A stretch of DNA of 64,000 bases from NCBI GenBank assembly GCA_037975125.1, contig CM075850.1, positions 74,834,664 to 74,898,663 of the forward strand, given 5' to 3'. The notes under the pieces are model-generated. The model saw only the letters and a program-made list of their open reading frames with translations, made no database searches and was not told where the DNA came from. Every line of letters starts with the position of its first letter. Positions within the stretch are counted from its first letter, which is position 1. Position numbers and translations under genes: made by a program. This stretch comes from Latrodectus hesperus (taxonomy: Eukaryota; Arthropoda; Arachnida; Araneae; Theridiidae). Positions 36,101 through 47,449 of the stretch are shown one piece after another.

Positions 36101-39100
36101 ATAAATGTGTTGTTCACTTAAAAGAAATGATTTTAAGTGTTACCTTTTTATGCTCTTTTAATTTATGATATTATAGTTGAGAAATATCTATTTATTAAAC
36201 CTGAGTTGATGTTTCTGAAGTAATGAATTGTTGCTAATTTAATTTTTAAACTATTTTGTGTGTATGTGTGTGTTTTTTTTGTTATATATTTAAAAGGCTA
36301 AATGAAACCAAATTTTGCTGAAAATTGTTGTGTTCCTAAATGTTTTTAGAAAATGCAGTTTATTAAATCTTCTATTTTAAAGGTTTTTTCAAAAATTTTG
36401 TAAAATTTCTTGAACTATATTGTTTGAATTTAAAAACTGCCATTTTATTTTTTAAATATTCTTAAATTTATCATTTGTGTTTTAAATTTAAAAGAAGGCT
36501 TATTCTAAATTTTTATTCTGTGAATTGAAAGTGATTTCACTGTTTTCCTAACTTTTAATCTTACTCCTCTACAAATGACTAACACTTCTACAACAAATAA
36601 AGTGTTTCTTCAAATTGTTTCAAATAAAAATTTTTTTCTTCAACAAATATGATTTCTATTTCAAACTGATAAAAATGAAAAATTTGTTTCTCCAAAAAAT
36701 GTATCCGACTGTTTTCAAGCAGTCAGATTAAGAAAAACAGTGACTAAATTTTAATATATATATTAAAATCAAATTGTTTTATAACCTAAGTTTTTCAACC
36801 AGTTTACATGTTTCATGATAATGCAATTATATCGTGCAAACAATACAATAATAATTTTGAGAAAATATTTACATGTTTCCAAATATTATGAATTAAAAGT
36901 ATTTTTTAGAAACTATTTGGGTGTAATTTAAGATCATGTCTAAAAATTTAAAAAAAAATATGAATTAAAAAAAATTATTTAAACTTACTAAATTGCAATT
37001 CTCCATTCCTATATTTAAATTATCCACAAAATCAAAAATATTACACTTTGGATTTTGTATTTAGAAAAGTATAAGAAGTTAATCCTAAGTTTCTAATTTC
37101 TATATAAATATTTATTTTAAGGAATTTTGTTTCTGTCCAGTATGATATTATTCTTACACTGATATTAACTAAATATTTCGAAAGTTTCTTCTGTGAAATT
37201 TGACAAATTTCACATTTTTCATACAAAAATATTTTTAATTTAAACCTTTCTTTTAATCTTCAGTTGTTTCCTCTGAGAAATTAGTTAAATTTGATTTTTC
37301 TATGACATGGATTATAGGCATTTATGTGCATTGCAATTTAAAATTATATTTAACTATAAGATTATAATTAATAAATTTTGATAGTTATTTATAAATTTTA
37401 TAATGAAATTTTAAGTTTCATTTGAATTTTTTATCTTAAATGTTGTATATTTGATTTCTAAATTATGAATATTTTTTTCAGGTTTGCTTATTTGTGACAT
37501 CAATTTACAAGTTATTTTGGAATAACTTTAATGCTTAATCTTTTTTTTTTAATCTGCCTAAAAAGTATGACAATTGCAAATGTATATAATATTTATTAAA
37601 GTTATTTTTCCTTTTGAATTTGTTTTGATTTGTGTCTGTGTGTTTCTTATATAAATTTATTTGTTGCTTTCTCCTGTGAAAAACAATTTATTACAATCTT
37701 GTCCATTTTTTAAATTTTATTTTTTAATATCTAAGAAAGATGATTTTGCAAAATAAATTAAAAAAAATTAACAGTTTGTTTTGAGAAGTTTTGTAAGTGC
37801 AAGTATTTATAGGTAAAAACTAAGTTTGATATTTTACTGTACTCATCTCCAGGCATGTCAAAGTTAAAAAAAATAAACAAATATTTATTAACTAATATTA
37901 ATAAAACATTAACAAAATGTAAAGTATAAGTTGTCCTATTTATTTTATAAATCATGTTTTTTAGAAAAATTTCAAGTTTTAAATTGCTTTATTGATCACA
38001 TATTCATTTAAGTTTTAAAAATATGTATATTGAGTTTATTCATTGATTATGCTTCTTTTATGTTGAACACTTTTAACTTATCTGTTATTTTATTGTGCTT
38101 CAATTTAAAAAATAATTTTCTCTTTCTAACTAAATTATATTCCAAAATGTGTGTGTGCTAGGTTCACTCTGATTTTTTAAGCTTTCGTATCTATATATGT
38201 AAAATGATATAATATAATGTAAAATGAACACATTTTCATTTCATTCTACTAATTCAGGAATGTGTTTACTGAATATCTCAATTTCCATCATCATTTTTTT
38301 GTATATCTTTTAATACAATTATTTTTTAATACCATTTTGTGATAGAGCTTATATTAGATGAGCCATTAATTAAAAAAGCTGATTTGAGAAAGAATATGTT
38401 AATATTTAGCTGATTATTGATAATAAGGGCGATTATCAAATAATGTAAAGCTTATATTGGCTATATTTATAATTTCTGAAGTGAAAATATTTAATGAAAC
38501 TTAATATTATATAAGGATAAACTGCTTATGTAAAATTGAGGACTATGATAAATTTATTTTCTAGTTAAAAAAAGAATAAATATTTACAAAGTAATAAAAT
38601 TAAGAGAAAGAATTAATTGATAAAAAGTTCTGTGTGCTTGTGTGTGTGTGTGCTAATAAATTAGAATTACTTCTGAAAATGAAAAAATAATTTGAAAACC
38701 CCCAAAACTTATTGAATGCCTATGTATTTTTGTTGCAACATACTGACCATTATTTTTAAGTTTTAAATTTGTCTTATATACTGGCCTATGACAAGAGTTG
38801 CATTCTTAAAATAAAATATTTTTAAAAAGGTGGAAAATCGAGAAGATAAAACATTTTCGCATGTGTGTAATTTTGGAAAGGAGTAATTTTGCATTTTTAA
38901 ACATTTTTAAATCAAAACAGAAAACATTTTTTTTCAAGCAATCATATTTTTGTAAGCATATATTATATTTATTTATCTTCTACTCAAGCATATTTGTGTA
39001 TGAGCATTCATGCTTATAAAAATATTTTAAATATTTAATAATTTATAATTTGTATAATTGTTTATCATTTAATTGATGTATATAAAATGCAGATATTCAT

Positions 39101-40031
39101 CATTTTAAACTAAATATATCAATTTAATTTTAAGTCTCTCTTATCTTAAAATGTAATATATTGTTGCAGAGTTCACTGAAAAGTATTTTCACAATTCATC
39201 ATTTTTTTCATTGGAAGCATATATAATGGCAATAAATATCAATTTTTTCTTGCATCCTATATTTGTTTGAAAAAACAAATTTTTAATCATATAAATTTTA
39301 TTCAGGTTATTTGTTCATCTAAGTTTAATTTAAAAGGCATACATATATAAATAATGCTATGTAGAAACACTTATTAATTTTTGGAATTCATAATTGTTTC
39401 AATTAAAAATTTCTAATTTTTACATCATTTGACAACAAAGTTTAAAGGTTACTTTGTTGCCAAATGTTTTTTAATGCCATATGTTAAAAATCACTATACA
39501 TTAGAAATGCAAGTATTTTGAACAGATTCAGGAATTTTTTGACTATATCTTAAAAATTTGGGTGATTGTTACTATAGCATGTGTGTAAATGACACTTGAC
39601 AAAGGATTAGAGGTTCTAAAAATTGTGAAACCCATTGGGTGTTTATATTTAGCAATTCTGTGAATATTATTCCATGGTAAATGATGGTTCCAACTTTTTT
39701 TTTCTAATTACTTCATAAATTGACCTTTGTATCTTTTAGATTCCTCTTATGTTTTGTGGCATAAGTTAAGTTGCTTATCAAATACTTATGCATGTTCAGC
39801 AGTGTACATTTGGAAAAAAAAATTTTTATTCAATGAAGATACAATATGAAGAAATTCTAATGTGTTGAGAAAATTTTCAAAAAAAAATAAAATAAAATAA
39901 ATAAATAAATCTGCAAAATGTTAAAAGTTTCATCATATTTTGATGCACTTTTGAAATTATTCTAAATACATGTTGAACTATAAAGCAATTTACTGATTTA
40001 TTATAAATAATAACTATTTTATTTATAATAA
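33131..40031. other. Long AT-rich gene-free stretch
   Basis: I see no gene or TE coding text over about 6.9 kb. Open stretches are low-complexity readings of AT-rich DNA. Minor items: a 15-nt inverted repeat (ATTTGACAACAAAGT / ACTTTGTTGCCAAAT, near 39428-39465) and short (TG)n near 38637. Confidence 0.45.
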
Positions 40032-40081
40032 TTTAGTATGTATTTGTAATAAGCTTATGCTTATTACAAGTACATACTAAA
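40032..40081. repeat. Near-perfect 23-bp palindrome with 4-nt loop
   Basis: Arms 40032-40054 and 40059-40081 pair at 22 of 23 positions around TTAT. It begins TTTAGTATGTATTTGTAATA. No TE terminus or gene lies beside it; a (CA)n-like tract follows at 40132-40155. Confidence 0.85.
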
Positions 40082-40159
40082 GAATTTTTAATAGTACTTT
40101 ATTTATATAGAATGTGTGAAATTTGGTAAAACACACACGCACGCACGGACACACACAAG

Positions 40160-41150
40160 ATTTACTTATTTTTTTCTATTTTATGAATCTTCGATTTGAA
40201 GAAATATTTTACAGGTGTACGAATTCTTGAAAACAAGCGCCTAATGTATATCAATTGTAAGAACGGTTCAAAAATAACAAGTGGTTCTGTATTTTTTCTC
40301 CTCGTAGAGATTTTAATCTCTATTTGACAGTTTTAAATTATTTTACAAATACAAAATCTTTTCTTTACCGGTTTAGTTATGATAATTTTTCTTACCATCC
40401 TCAGTGTTGGTAAAGATAGATGATACCTATACATATTAGCATTTATCTTTACCATTTTGTGAATCTACCTTTGCATATTAGATTAAATCCATAAATTCCA
40501 AGTTAATTTTGTTTTGTGATCTGTAGGTTAATTATGTTAAATTTTTTAAGATGAATTATTAATATGGAGTTTTTATATTGGTTAAAAAGTTCTAATGATG
40601 TTCTTAAATCTGTCTACTCCATAAGTTTTTGTTTTGTTTTACGGTTTTTCCTTTTTAATTTCGGAATTTTATTGTTGTGACGTAATCGTTTATAAAAACG
40701 GGTATTTTGATTCCCCCAAAGAGAAATTTAGTGATAAAAACGAAGCAAAATTTCGCGGATAAAGAACATGTAAAATTTCAATAAAGAAAGTTGCTTTTGA
40801 GGAACATTTTAGTGTTTCAAAATAGAGGTATAGTAGTGTCATTTATGAATAAGTATATATGTCAAATATGACAAAACACAAATAAACAACTCATACTATT
40901 TATTGATAATTATGGAGGAACTTCAATATGACCACACCAATGTGATGTTCTTAGAGCTGCATGCGTTGGATGATATTGTCTAAGGTGAAGCTAGAAATGA
41001 TTTGTTTCACGTGTAACGTTATTCAATCTTTATCGTTGTGATTTTAGGGACACATATAAATCTCTTTTGATCACTGGTTATGCAGCCTTTCGAACTGAGT
41101 TTTCTTTGACATTCTTAGCACATACAGAAGTGGATATTGGAAAGCCAAGA
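40160..41150. other. Intergenic DNA before the mariner-like fragment
   Basis: No gene was recognised. It may hold the decayed N-terminal half of the transposase at 41155, but no HTH motif could be read. Confidence 0.3.
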
Positions 41151-41154
41151 CAAA

Positions 41155-41625
41155 TTTTATAAAGAGACGAATATTTTCATTTGAACTGTGGTATTAACAC
41201 ACATATCTACTGCAAATGAGCTGCTACTAATTCACAAACATTTAATTGCTATAACCTCCCGACTAAACAGAAATCGTATGTGGTGTGGTCTTACCGTATT
41301 TTTTATATTCGGTCCTTTATTTTTTTGCGAAACGTCGACAAAATGGGCAAATGATAGGGGTAAATTCGTCACACCTTCACTGACATGTATGTTAATATGC
41401 TATGAAACTTCGTTGTTTCTCAACTCCATTTCCAAGATTTTTATTCATGGACGAATTTTCAGTAATGTTATCAAATATGGATTATTCAGAAACTATGTAA
41501 ATATAACGATGAATTCATTCGTTTGGTTCTTTATACCGAGAACTGTGAGGATTTTGCCTCAATATAGCCTCTGTAATCATTTCGGCTTAGTATTTAAGTT
41601 CCTCAAAGAAAAAGATAATCTCTGA
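41155..41625 (+). pseudogene. Tc1/mariner-class transposase fragment
   Basis: Reads DEYFHLNCGINTHIYCK, a TGA, then AATNSQTFNCYNLPTKQKS, a frame change near 41278, MWCGLTVFFIFGPLFF and CETSTKW. This follows the order in arthropod mariner-like transposases: DE-HF-LNG-VN, W, NP, P-KVTVWCGL, IGPFFFE. The catalytic Asp block IF-HG (for IFMQDGAP) near 41445 is decayed. The last part (41556 on) overlaps a tandem repeat, so the C-terminal resemblance is uncertain. Confidence 0.6.
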
Positions 41626-42057
41626 GAGATCGTTTGTAGCAATTTAAGATTGATGTCTCTTACATGACCAATTTATTCCTAAAATTTAAGCTAATTAATT
41701 TGCGACATCTCCAGAAGTGCCTACCTCAAAATATTGACTCTGGAATCTTTTTGACTCTGTATTCTGAGTGTAAGATCCTCAAAGGAGTATCTCTGAGTGA
41801 TTGATTGCTACAATTTAAAATTGATATTGCTTACATAACAAATTTATTCGTAAAATTCAATAGAGTTCATTTGTGGCATCTCCAAAGTCTTAATAATCTT
41901 TAGAATCTTTTCGACTCAATACTTTAATTCTCCAAAAAGAAAGAACAATAAACGGAGTTATGAGAAATTGATGGCTATAATTATAAAGACTGATGTTATT
42001 TACTAGACAAGTACATAAAATTAAATCAAACCAATTTGCGGCCTCGAGGGAAAGAAA
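41556..42057. repeat. Three diverged tandem units of about 165 bp
   Basis: Units at about 41556-41718, 41719-41888 and 41889-42057. Each has a GCAATTTAAGATTGATG-like word, ACATGACCAATTTATTC-like text and TTTGCGACATCTCC (TTTGTGGCATCTCC, TTTGCGGCCTCGAG). The first unit overlaps the end of the transposase fragment. No protein family was recognised in the units. Confidence 0.7.
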
Positions 42058-42319
42058 TTAATTTAATCTCTGCCATTCCTGTTTTTCTAAAAACGCTCTC
42101 TGTATGAAAACAGAATTTTGATCGCATTAGTTTTGAATCTTGTTAAATCTGCATAACAACAGCCTTTCGATGAAATACAAGTTCACTGGCATTATCTTGA
42201 GTTTATAGACTAAAACGTTTCTGAGATCTTTAGCATTATTTTGTAACCAAGCATTTTTCAACGGGTTATGAGACTTTTTATAGAAACTTAGCCAGCTGAG
42301 GTTTCGATTCAAGAGAAAT

Positions 42320-42600
42320 TGATCAAACTTTTAACTAATGAAACTTTGAAAGTCAGGTTCCAGAATGAGGATCATCTCTCAGAATTTTGACTTCAAGATA
42401 AATATATGTTGCCATTAACCAAGGACTGTGGGCTATGATAAAAATTTTAATTGATTTTATTTCCTCCTAACTTGTGTGTCCAGCAAGGATTCAGTGCTGT
42501 GAGTGATATAATAACAAAAAATAAGAAGTGGACTTCAAATCCAGGGAAAAAGAGACTCATATCTTTCTCAAAAAACAATGAAAAGTATGTTTAGAAACTG
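42320..42600 (+). pseudogene. hAT transposase C-terminal fragment (ZBED/SCAND3-like)
   Basis: Reads KLLTNETLKVRFQNEDHLSE, F, a stop, more broken text, then LCVQQGFSAVSDIITKNKK. The order matches the end of ZBED5/SCAND3-type hAT transposases (L-SLK--F--E-L--FW ... YLCE-GFSA---IKTK-R). LC--GFSA is the hAT dimerisation signature. It is from a different hAT lineage than the element at 19.5-22.3 kb. Confidence 0.55.
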
Positions 42601-42665
42601 ACTCTGAACCATCAAATACAACCATCCCAGACATAACGTGATTGTTTCATTGATTTTATATTTTT

Positions 42666-42920
42666 CAGTTTCATTAATTCTGCTCTTTTTTAATTATCTA
42701 ATTAAGAAAAAATTTTAAAATAAAAGAACATTTTATTTTTAATTTCATTTGTCATTCTAATTTTAAGAAAATGCATTTACTCTCCAAGGAAAGGAAAAGT
42801 ATCGAGTTAAATGTAACAAATTTTTGTGTAAGTCTGCTGAAAATAATTACTTAAAATTTTTGCTTTTATAATTCAATAATCCCCTCTTCATACCTTAAAT
42901 TATAGAATTTTCACTAAGGA
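42666..42920 (+). repeat. Diverged direct repeat, left copy
   Basis: Shares ordered blocks with 43925-44160: TTATCTAATTAA, AAAAGAACATTT, CATTTACTCTCCA, AATTACTTAAAATTTTTG and a CTCTTCATACCTTAAATTAT-like block. The copies lie about 1.24 kb apart in the same direction. Confidence 0.6.
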
Positions 42921-43924
42921 GGCAAGTAAAAAGTTTTCCTTTTCTTTGGAAAGTGGCACAATTTAAGTGGTGACAATCACTATGCTAGGTGTTGTATGTC
43001 CCTCATTGTATTTTAGGTAGAACATTTGTTATGAGAATATTTCTCTGTCAGTAAAATCACTATACTCGGTTTTTCATTGCATGATTCCTAGGGATATCCA
43101 ATCTCAAGCTTTGTGACTTTAGTAATTTTTTAAAAGCGGCATGAATCATGATTTCTCTCTGCAATCAATATGTTAAAAAATTAAATAACATTATACGTGA
43201 GACAAATTTCGTAGGACATTTTGAGGGTTGCCGTGCAACGCATAGTGGTTCTTAAATCATCACATGAAACTTCATTTCTAATTAATAAAAAAACATTGTT
43301 AACAAACTGTATGTGTTCTGCCTTACTTGAGATTTATTCATTCCTCATTCACACAATATTTTATATATATATGTAGGAATTTTACAGGGCCAAAATATAC
43401 CCTGGTGATGACATTTGGAACTACCTTTTGTTTTAAGATCGAAATATTTCATATTTTATTGTTTGGACTTACAATAGTTTGTTACGTTTCATCTAGTACT
43501 CGCTGGAGGACTAGGGAAACACCCCGTGTTAATTCACAATCAACAAATCCTTAATAAAAGTCTTCAAAATTTTGATTTTTGTAATTATATAATACACACA
43601 TAATCAAGTAATGAAATGATGATGAAAATATTCGATATGAATTAAGGTGTTAAGTTCCAATAGAATATTTCCCACATCCTCTTTAAAATTTGAATTTTGT
43701 GTTTATTTTAAATTTCTATTAAATCAATACTTTTTCAGCTTTCTTTTGATAATAATGATAATAGTTTTAAAAGACTTCACGAATGATAATCATATAGAGC
43801 ATTTCTTTAACTGTATGTACTTATTTTACTAACTATTTATATGCATCACAAAACATTGCATATGGATAACAAGAGTAAGCCCTGATAACGAATGGTTGAA
43901 TTATTGACAATTTAAATAATTGAA
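42921..43924. other. Spacer between the direct repeat copies
   Basis: No gene was recognised. It could be the interior of an old element of which the direct repeats are the ends. Confidence 0.3.
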
Positions 43925-44160
43925 AATTAATTTTTACTCATGGATGAAGAATAATTTATCTAATTAAAAATCGAAATATTTTAAACAAAAGAACATTTAA
44001 GTCTTTTTCTTTGCATTTATACTGCAAAAAGGGAAATTCATTTACTTTCCAGGGCAAAATCAAATGAAGAGTGAAGTTCTATCGAAAAGAAATTACTCAA
44101 AATTTTTGAAATTCAGTAACTGCCTTCCTCAATACCTAAATTATGGAATTTTAATAATTA
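43925..44160 (+). repeat. Diverged direct repeat, right copy
   Basis: Partner of 42666-42920. It abuts the C-terminal side of the mariner-like fragment on the minus strand at 44160. Confidence 0.6.
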
Positions 44161-44810
44161 CCTCGACCAATTGATTTCCCCAGGAATGTTGCATGTAAAG
44201 TGTTCCGCACAGTTAAGTTGAAGAGTGTAAGTGCATTATCATGCTGGAACCACATTCTCTACCTGATGATGGGGTTTGAATCAGACCCAGAAACTCCGTC
44301 AATGTATCGTAGAGATGTGTTATACGATTCGCAATCCAGATATTGTGATAGGAATTATGGACCAACCAAATTCATGTAGGATCGCTGCCCTACTAAAAAT
44401 TCCAGCTGGAAAAATTGACGCGTTCTTACACAAAATTTATCTGTAGTAAAAATGCCTTTACGATGAAAGTGCACTCTTTCATAAACGGAATATAAGACTT
44501 GAAATATATCTGCGCTGTAATCTGATGGAGATAACAGTGAGTGAAAGCAAAACGTTGCTGATAATCTTTTAGTTATAACATTTGTACCTTATGCGAAACG
44601 TAGGTGCATTCCTTTAATCCTGTACACAAAGAACATTTTAGACATGTTTATTGCACAGAAAAGTTCGTGTGGAGTATTCCGGTTGATTTTCCACCCGATA
44701 AAAAGGTCTTTCGCAGGTGCAGGTACAACCCCCTTTTCACGGCCTCATATCTTTCTTGTCCCCGATACTCAGTAGGTAATACAAACAAATGCTTCAGTAT
44801 TTTCTGATTT
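44161..44810 (-). pseudogene. Mariner-like transposase, heavily decayed
   Basis: The clearest block is RMWFQHDNALTLFNLTVRNT followed by LHATFLGKSIGRG (about 44260-44161), equivalent to MWFQHDGAPAHF---VR--L---FPGRWIGRGG in arthropod mariner-like elements with a DUF4817 N-terminus. D of QHDN is in the place of the second catalytic Asp. The region up to 44810 holds broken text that may be the N-terminal half (TEYRGQERYEAVKRGLYLHL). Many stops and frame changes occur. Confidence 0.55.
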
Positions 44811-44966
44811 GGAGAGTATTCAGTTGGAAACCGGTCCGATTAAAGAGTGTCTCATTAGAATCCCAGTCCACCGCATTGTACGCAAAGTGAAAATCTTCCA
44901 TTTCGTGGTTCACACAGCCAGCCATCCTTTTGGCATTTAATGGAAGAAATACTGTTGAATGCAGTT

Positions 44967-45000
<34 letters not shown>

Positions 45001-46000
45001 AATTCATAATGCCACTTAGCGGATTGTAGTTTTCTTTCATCCACCCTTTTTATGAATAAATTGCTTGTGTGCTGAAGCATTCTGTCATTCGGTAAAATTT
45101 TGTCTACTTTTTCAAATTTACCTTGTATATATATGTATATAGGAACATGTATATTAGAAACTATTAATCATTCTTTTCATTCTGCTTACCTAAACTGAAT
45201 AACCACCCGATATTTTGAGTTAATTATTTATTATCATATCATTTATCACAAAAAAGGGATGCTATTTTAACTTGGTTTTATTTTTGAGCTGTTTTTAAGA
45301 ATGTTTTTAAGAAATTTTGAATTCATAGATTTATTTTACATTTTTGAATTTAAATCGACTTTCCAAGCTAAAATTCAAGTCTGGAGGCTAGTTAAGATAA
45401 AAATCAACAATTGACGTACGAAAAGATAAGAAATTACGAACGTTAACCGAATAATTATCGTACGAAATTTTAACAACATCGGAATTAGTTTTTAAATTTT
45501 CTTGATATCTGCCATTATAATATCACTTTAAATCGCTTATTCCCGATCGAATGCAAAATCGGCCAGTTGAGCAATAAGCAAATCAACTTGCTGCAACCAT
45601 TACCAGTGAGTTCTTTATTGAAACTTAAGAACATATTCCCCATGTAAATAAACAAGTTGAAATCTACGTTTGGTAGACTACGCAAAAATGATGTCAACAA
45701 ATTCTACAAATAAATTATGTTTATATATCTGATAGAGAAAGAATTTCTTCTGGGATAGCTAACATATTGTCTTTAGTTTGTAAATTTAAGTATTACATCA
45801 AATTCAGTCATATACTTATCACAATTTTCATTATGATACATAATAGCTCAGCAAATACACATTTTGATATACTTATTTAATTTTAAATGTGTGTTTCAAT
45901 AAGATAATGCATTTTGTCATTCTTGCAGAACAGTGTGGATTGGCTTAAGAAAAAAATAATAGACATTTCACTTTGGTCCATTCGGCTTTTACACTGTAAT
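44811..46000. other. Intergenic DNA with a poly(T) run
   Basis: Holds a T run at about 44969-44996. It could be the tail of a minus-strand retroposed sequence, but no parent element was recognised. 45340-45720 is less AT-rich, without a recognised gene. Confidence 0.35.
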
Positions 46001-46019
46001 TGTTAAGAATAATACATTG

Positions 46020-46640
46020 CCCGACATTGAAAATGCAACACCAAGAAGAAATGGTCAGAAAATTACGCAAATTTCAGGGTAGGCGCACCTTACCGATTTA
46101 TGCAAATGCTGTGAAATGTGCAACTCTCCAGTGCACTTAGGATAAGATATAAAGTGAGGAACCGGCAGAGTGGGTAATATTCGCCCCGTAATTGCTGCTT
46201 GGAAAATAATCAATGAAAGTTAGTTCTTATCTCAAAGAACGCCTGTAATTGCAGAGAATGCCAGGCTATCGTCAACGGAGTCGGTTCCAGCAGACAGACG
46301 AGCTTACGCGGGGCATGGTGATCGGAATGATAAGGGCAAATTGTCATTATGGCAAATTGCAGCTCACAGACACCTGGATGCGTTCACAGTGCATCGGCTA
46401 TGGCAAAGATGGTTGGAAATAGGAACTGTGGAACGTTTGCAGGAAGCTGGTGCAGCCAGAGTGACGTCAATACTCGTGGATAGACGCGTAGATGGCGGCC
46501 CCGCAAAGCACGTCTACCGAAATTCTGCAACATGTGCAAGACACCCTAGATGCTCACATATCGAGGAAGAACCACTTGCCTTCGATTGGTTGCTAGTGGC
46601 CTGCGCTCAAGGCGTTGTTCCATGATGTTTGTCCATGCCA
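46020..46640 (+). pseudogene. Tc1-like transposase, N-terminal part
   Basis: MPGYRQRSRFQQTDELTRGM, VIGMIR starts at 46260; after a frame change LSLWQIAAHRHLDAFTVHRL, WQRWLEIGTVERLQEAG follow. This is the paired HTH region of arthropod Tc1-like elements (MPRR--RS-F-QLTEFERGRI, W--WS--GT--R--G-GR). The text decays near 46480 and the DDE domain is not readable. Upstream, ATTGAAAATGCAACACC near 46025-46041 resembles a Tc1 terminal repeat. No right end was found. Confidence 0.65.
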
Positions 46641-47449
46641 ATGCAATTGCTCTCCCTAAATGATGCTTAACGCATGATGGTAGAATAATGCTTCGAAAAA
46701 TTTATTCCATTTCATTTGAAAGATGTTTTGAGTCTATATCCGGGAACAGTCAAGGGGTCCGTGGAATAAGTAAAGTTAATTATCATGCTTCTAGAACTAT
46801 TCCATGATGATACAATTCTTGTAACACGGGGCATTATTTTGCTGGAACTATACTTCCGATAAAGAGAATACAGAACAAATGAAGAGATAAGTCTGTGATC
46901 GGTGATAAAGTCCTTATTTTTAAAGTTTTGTTCTACAAGAATAACTTTTCATTGAACTTATAATAAAAAAATTAATAACTTGAAGCTATTTTTATGAGAT
47001 AGTTTCAATTGTTGTTGAGATAGTAATAATTACTACGCTTCTGATAATAATAATAAATCATACACAAGTAATTGCAATTTTCTGTAATCTTTCCAGATAC
47101 TCATGTATTTTATTTATATTTTTTCTTATCAGTTTTGTAATAAGCTTTATCTAACTGAATATTTTTTATATAGATATAGTATAAATGAAGAACAATTGAG
47201 AAATTTTTTCTGCTGATTGTGCGTTTTCTAGAAATAATTAGAATTTTGTCAGGAATGTTGATTTTCCACGAAACGTTTTTTCCCATATTACCTCCTATTC
47301 AGCTTTTGGGCATTAAATGGCACGATGATGTAAGTGGGTAAGTTGTCAGAAAGTAAAGTTAGTTTTTTTCTTCCCTACATATGTAGTAATCGATTGAGGC
47401 GATATAAACGAAAGTAAAATAGATAGGGAAAGGCCTGTGAGGAAAAATT
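46641..47449. other. Intergenic DNA
   Basis: No gene was recognised. It separates the Tc1 remnant from the 3' end of the old LINE. Confidence 0.3.

Noticed and set aside
3106..40000. Numerous 60-90 codon open frames rich in Phe, Ile, Leu, Lys and Asn
   Set aside because: They are expected in strongly AT-rich DNA and show no domain, splice context or homology that I recognise.
41188..41625. Intact 145-codon gene
   Set aside because: Its readable part matches a transposase with an upstream stop and frame change, and its tail is part of a tandem repeat.
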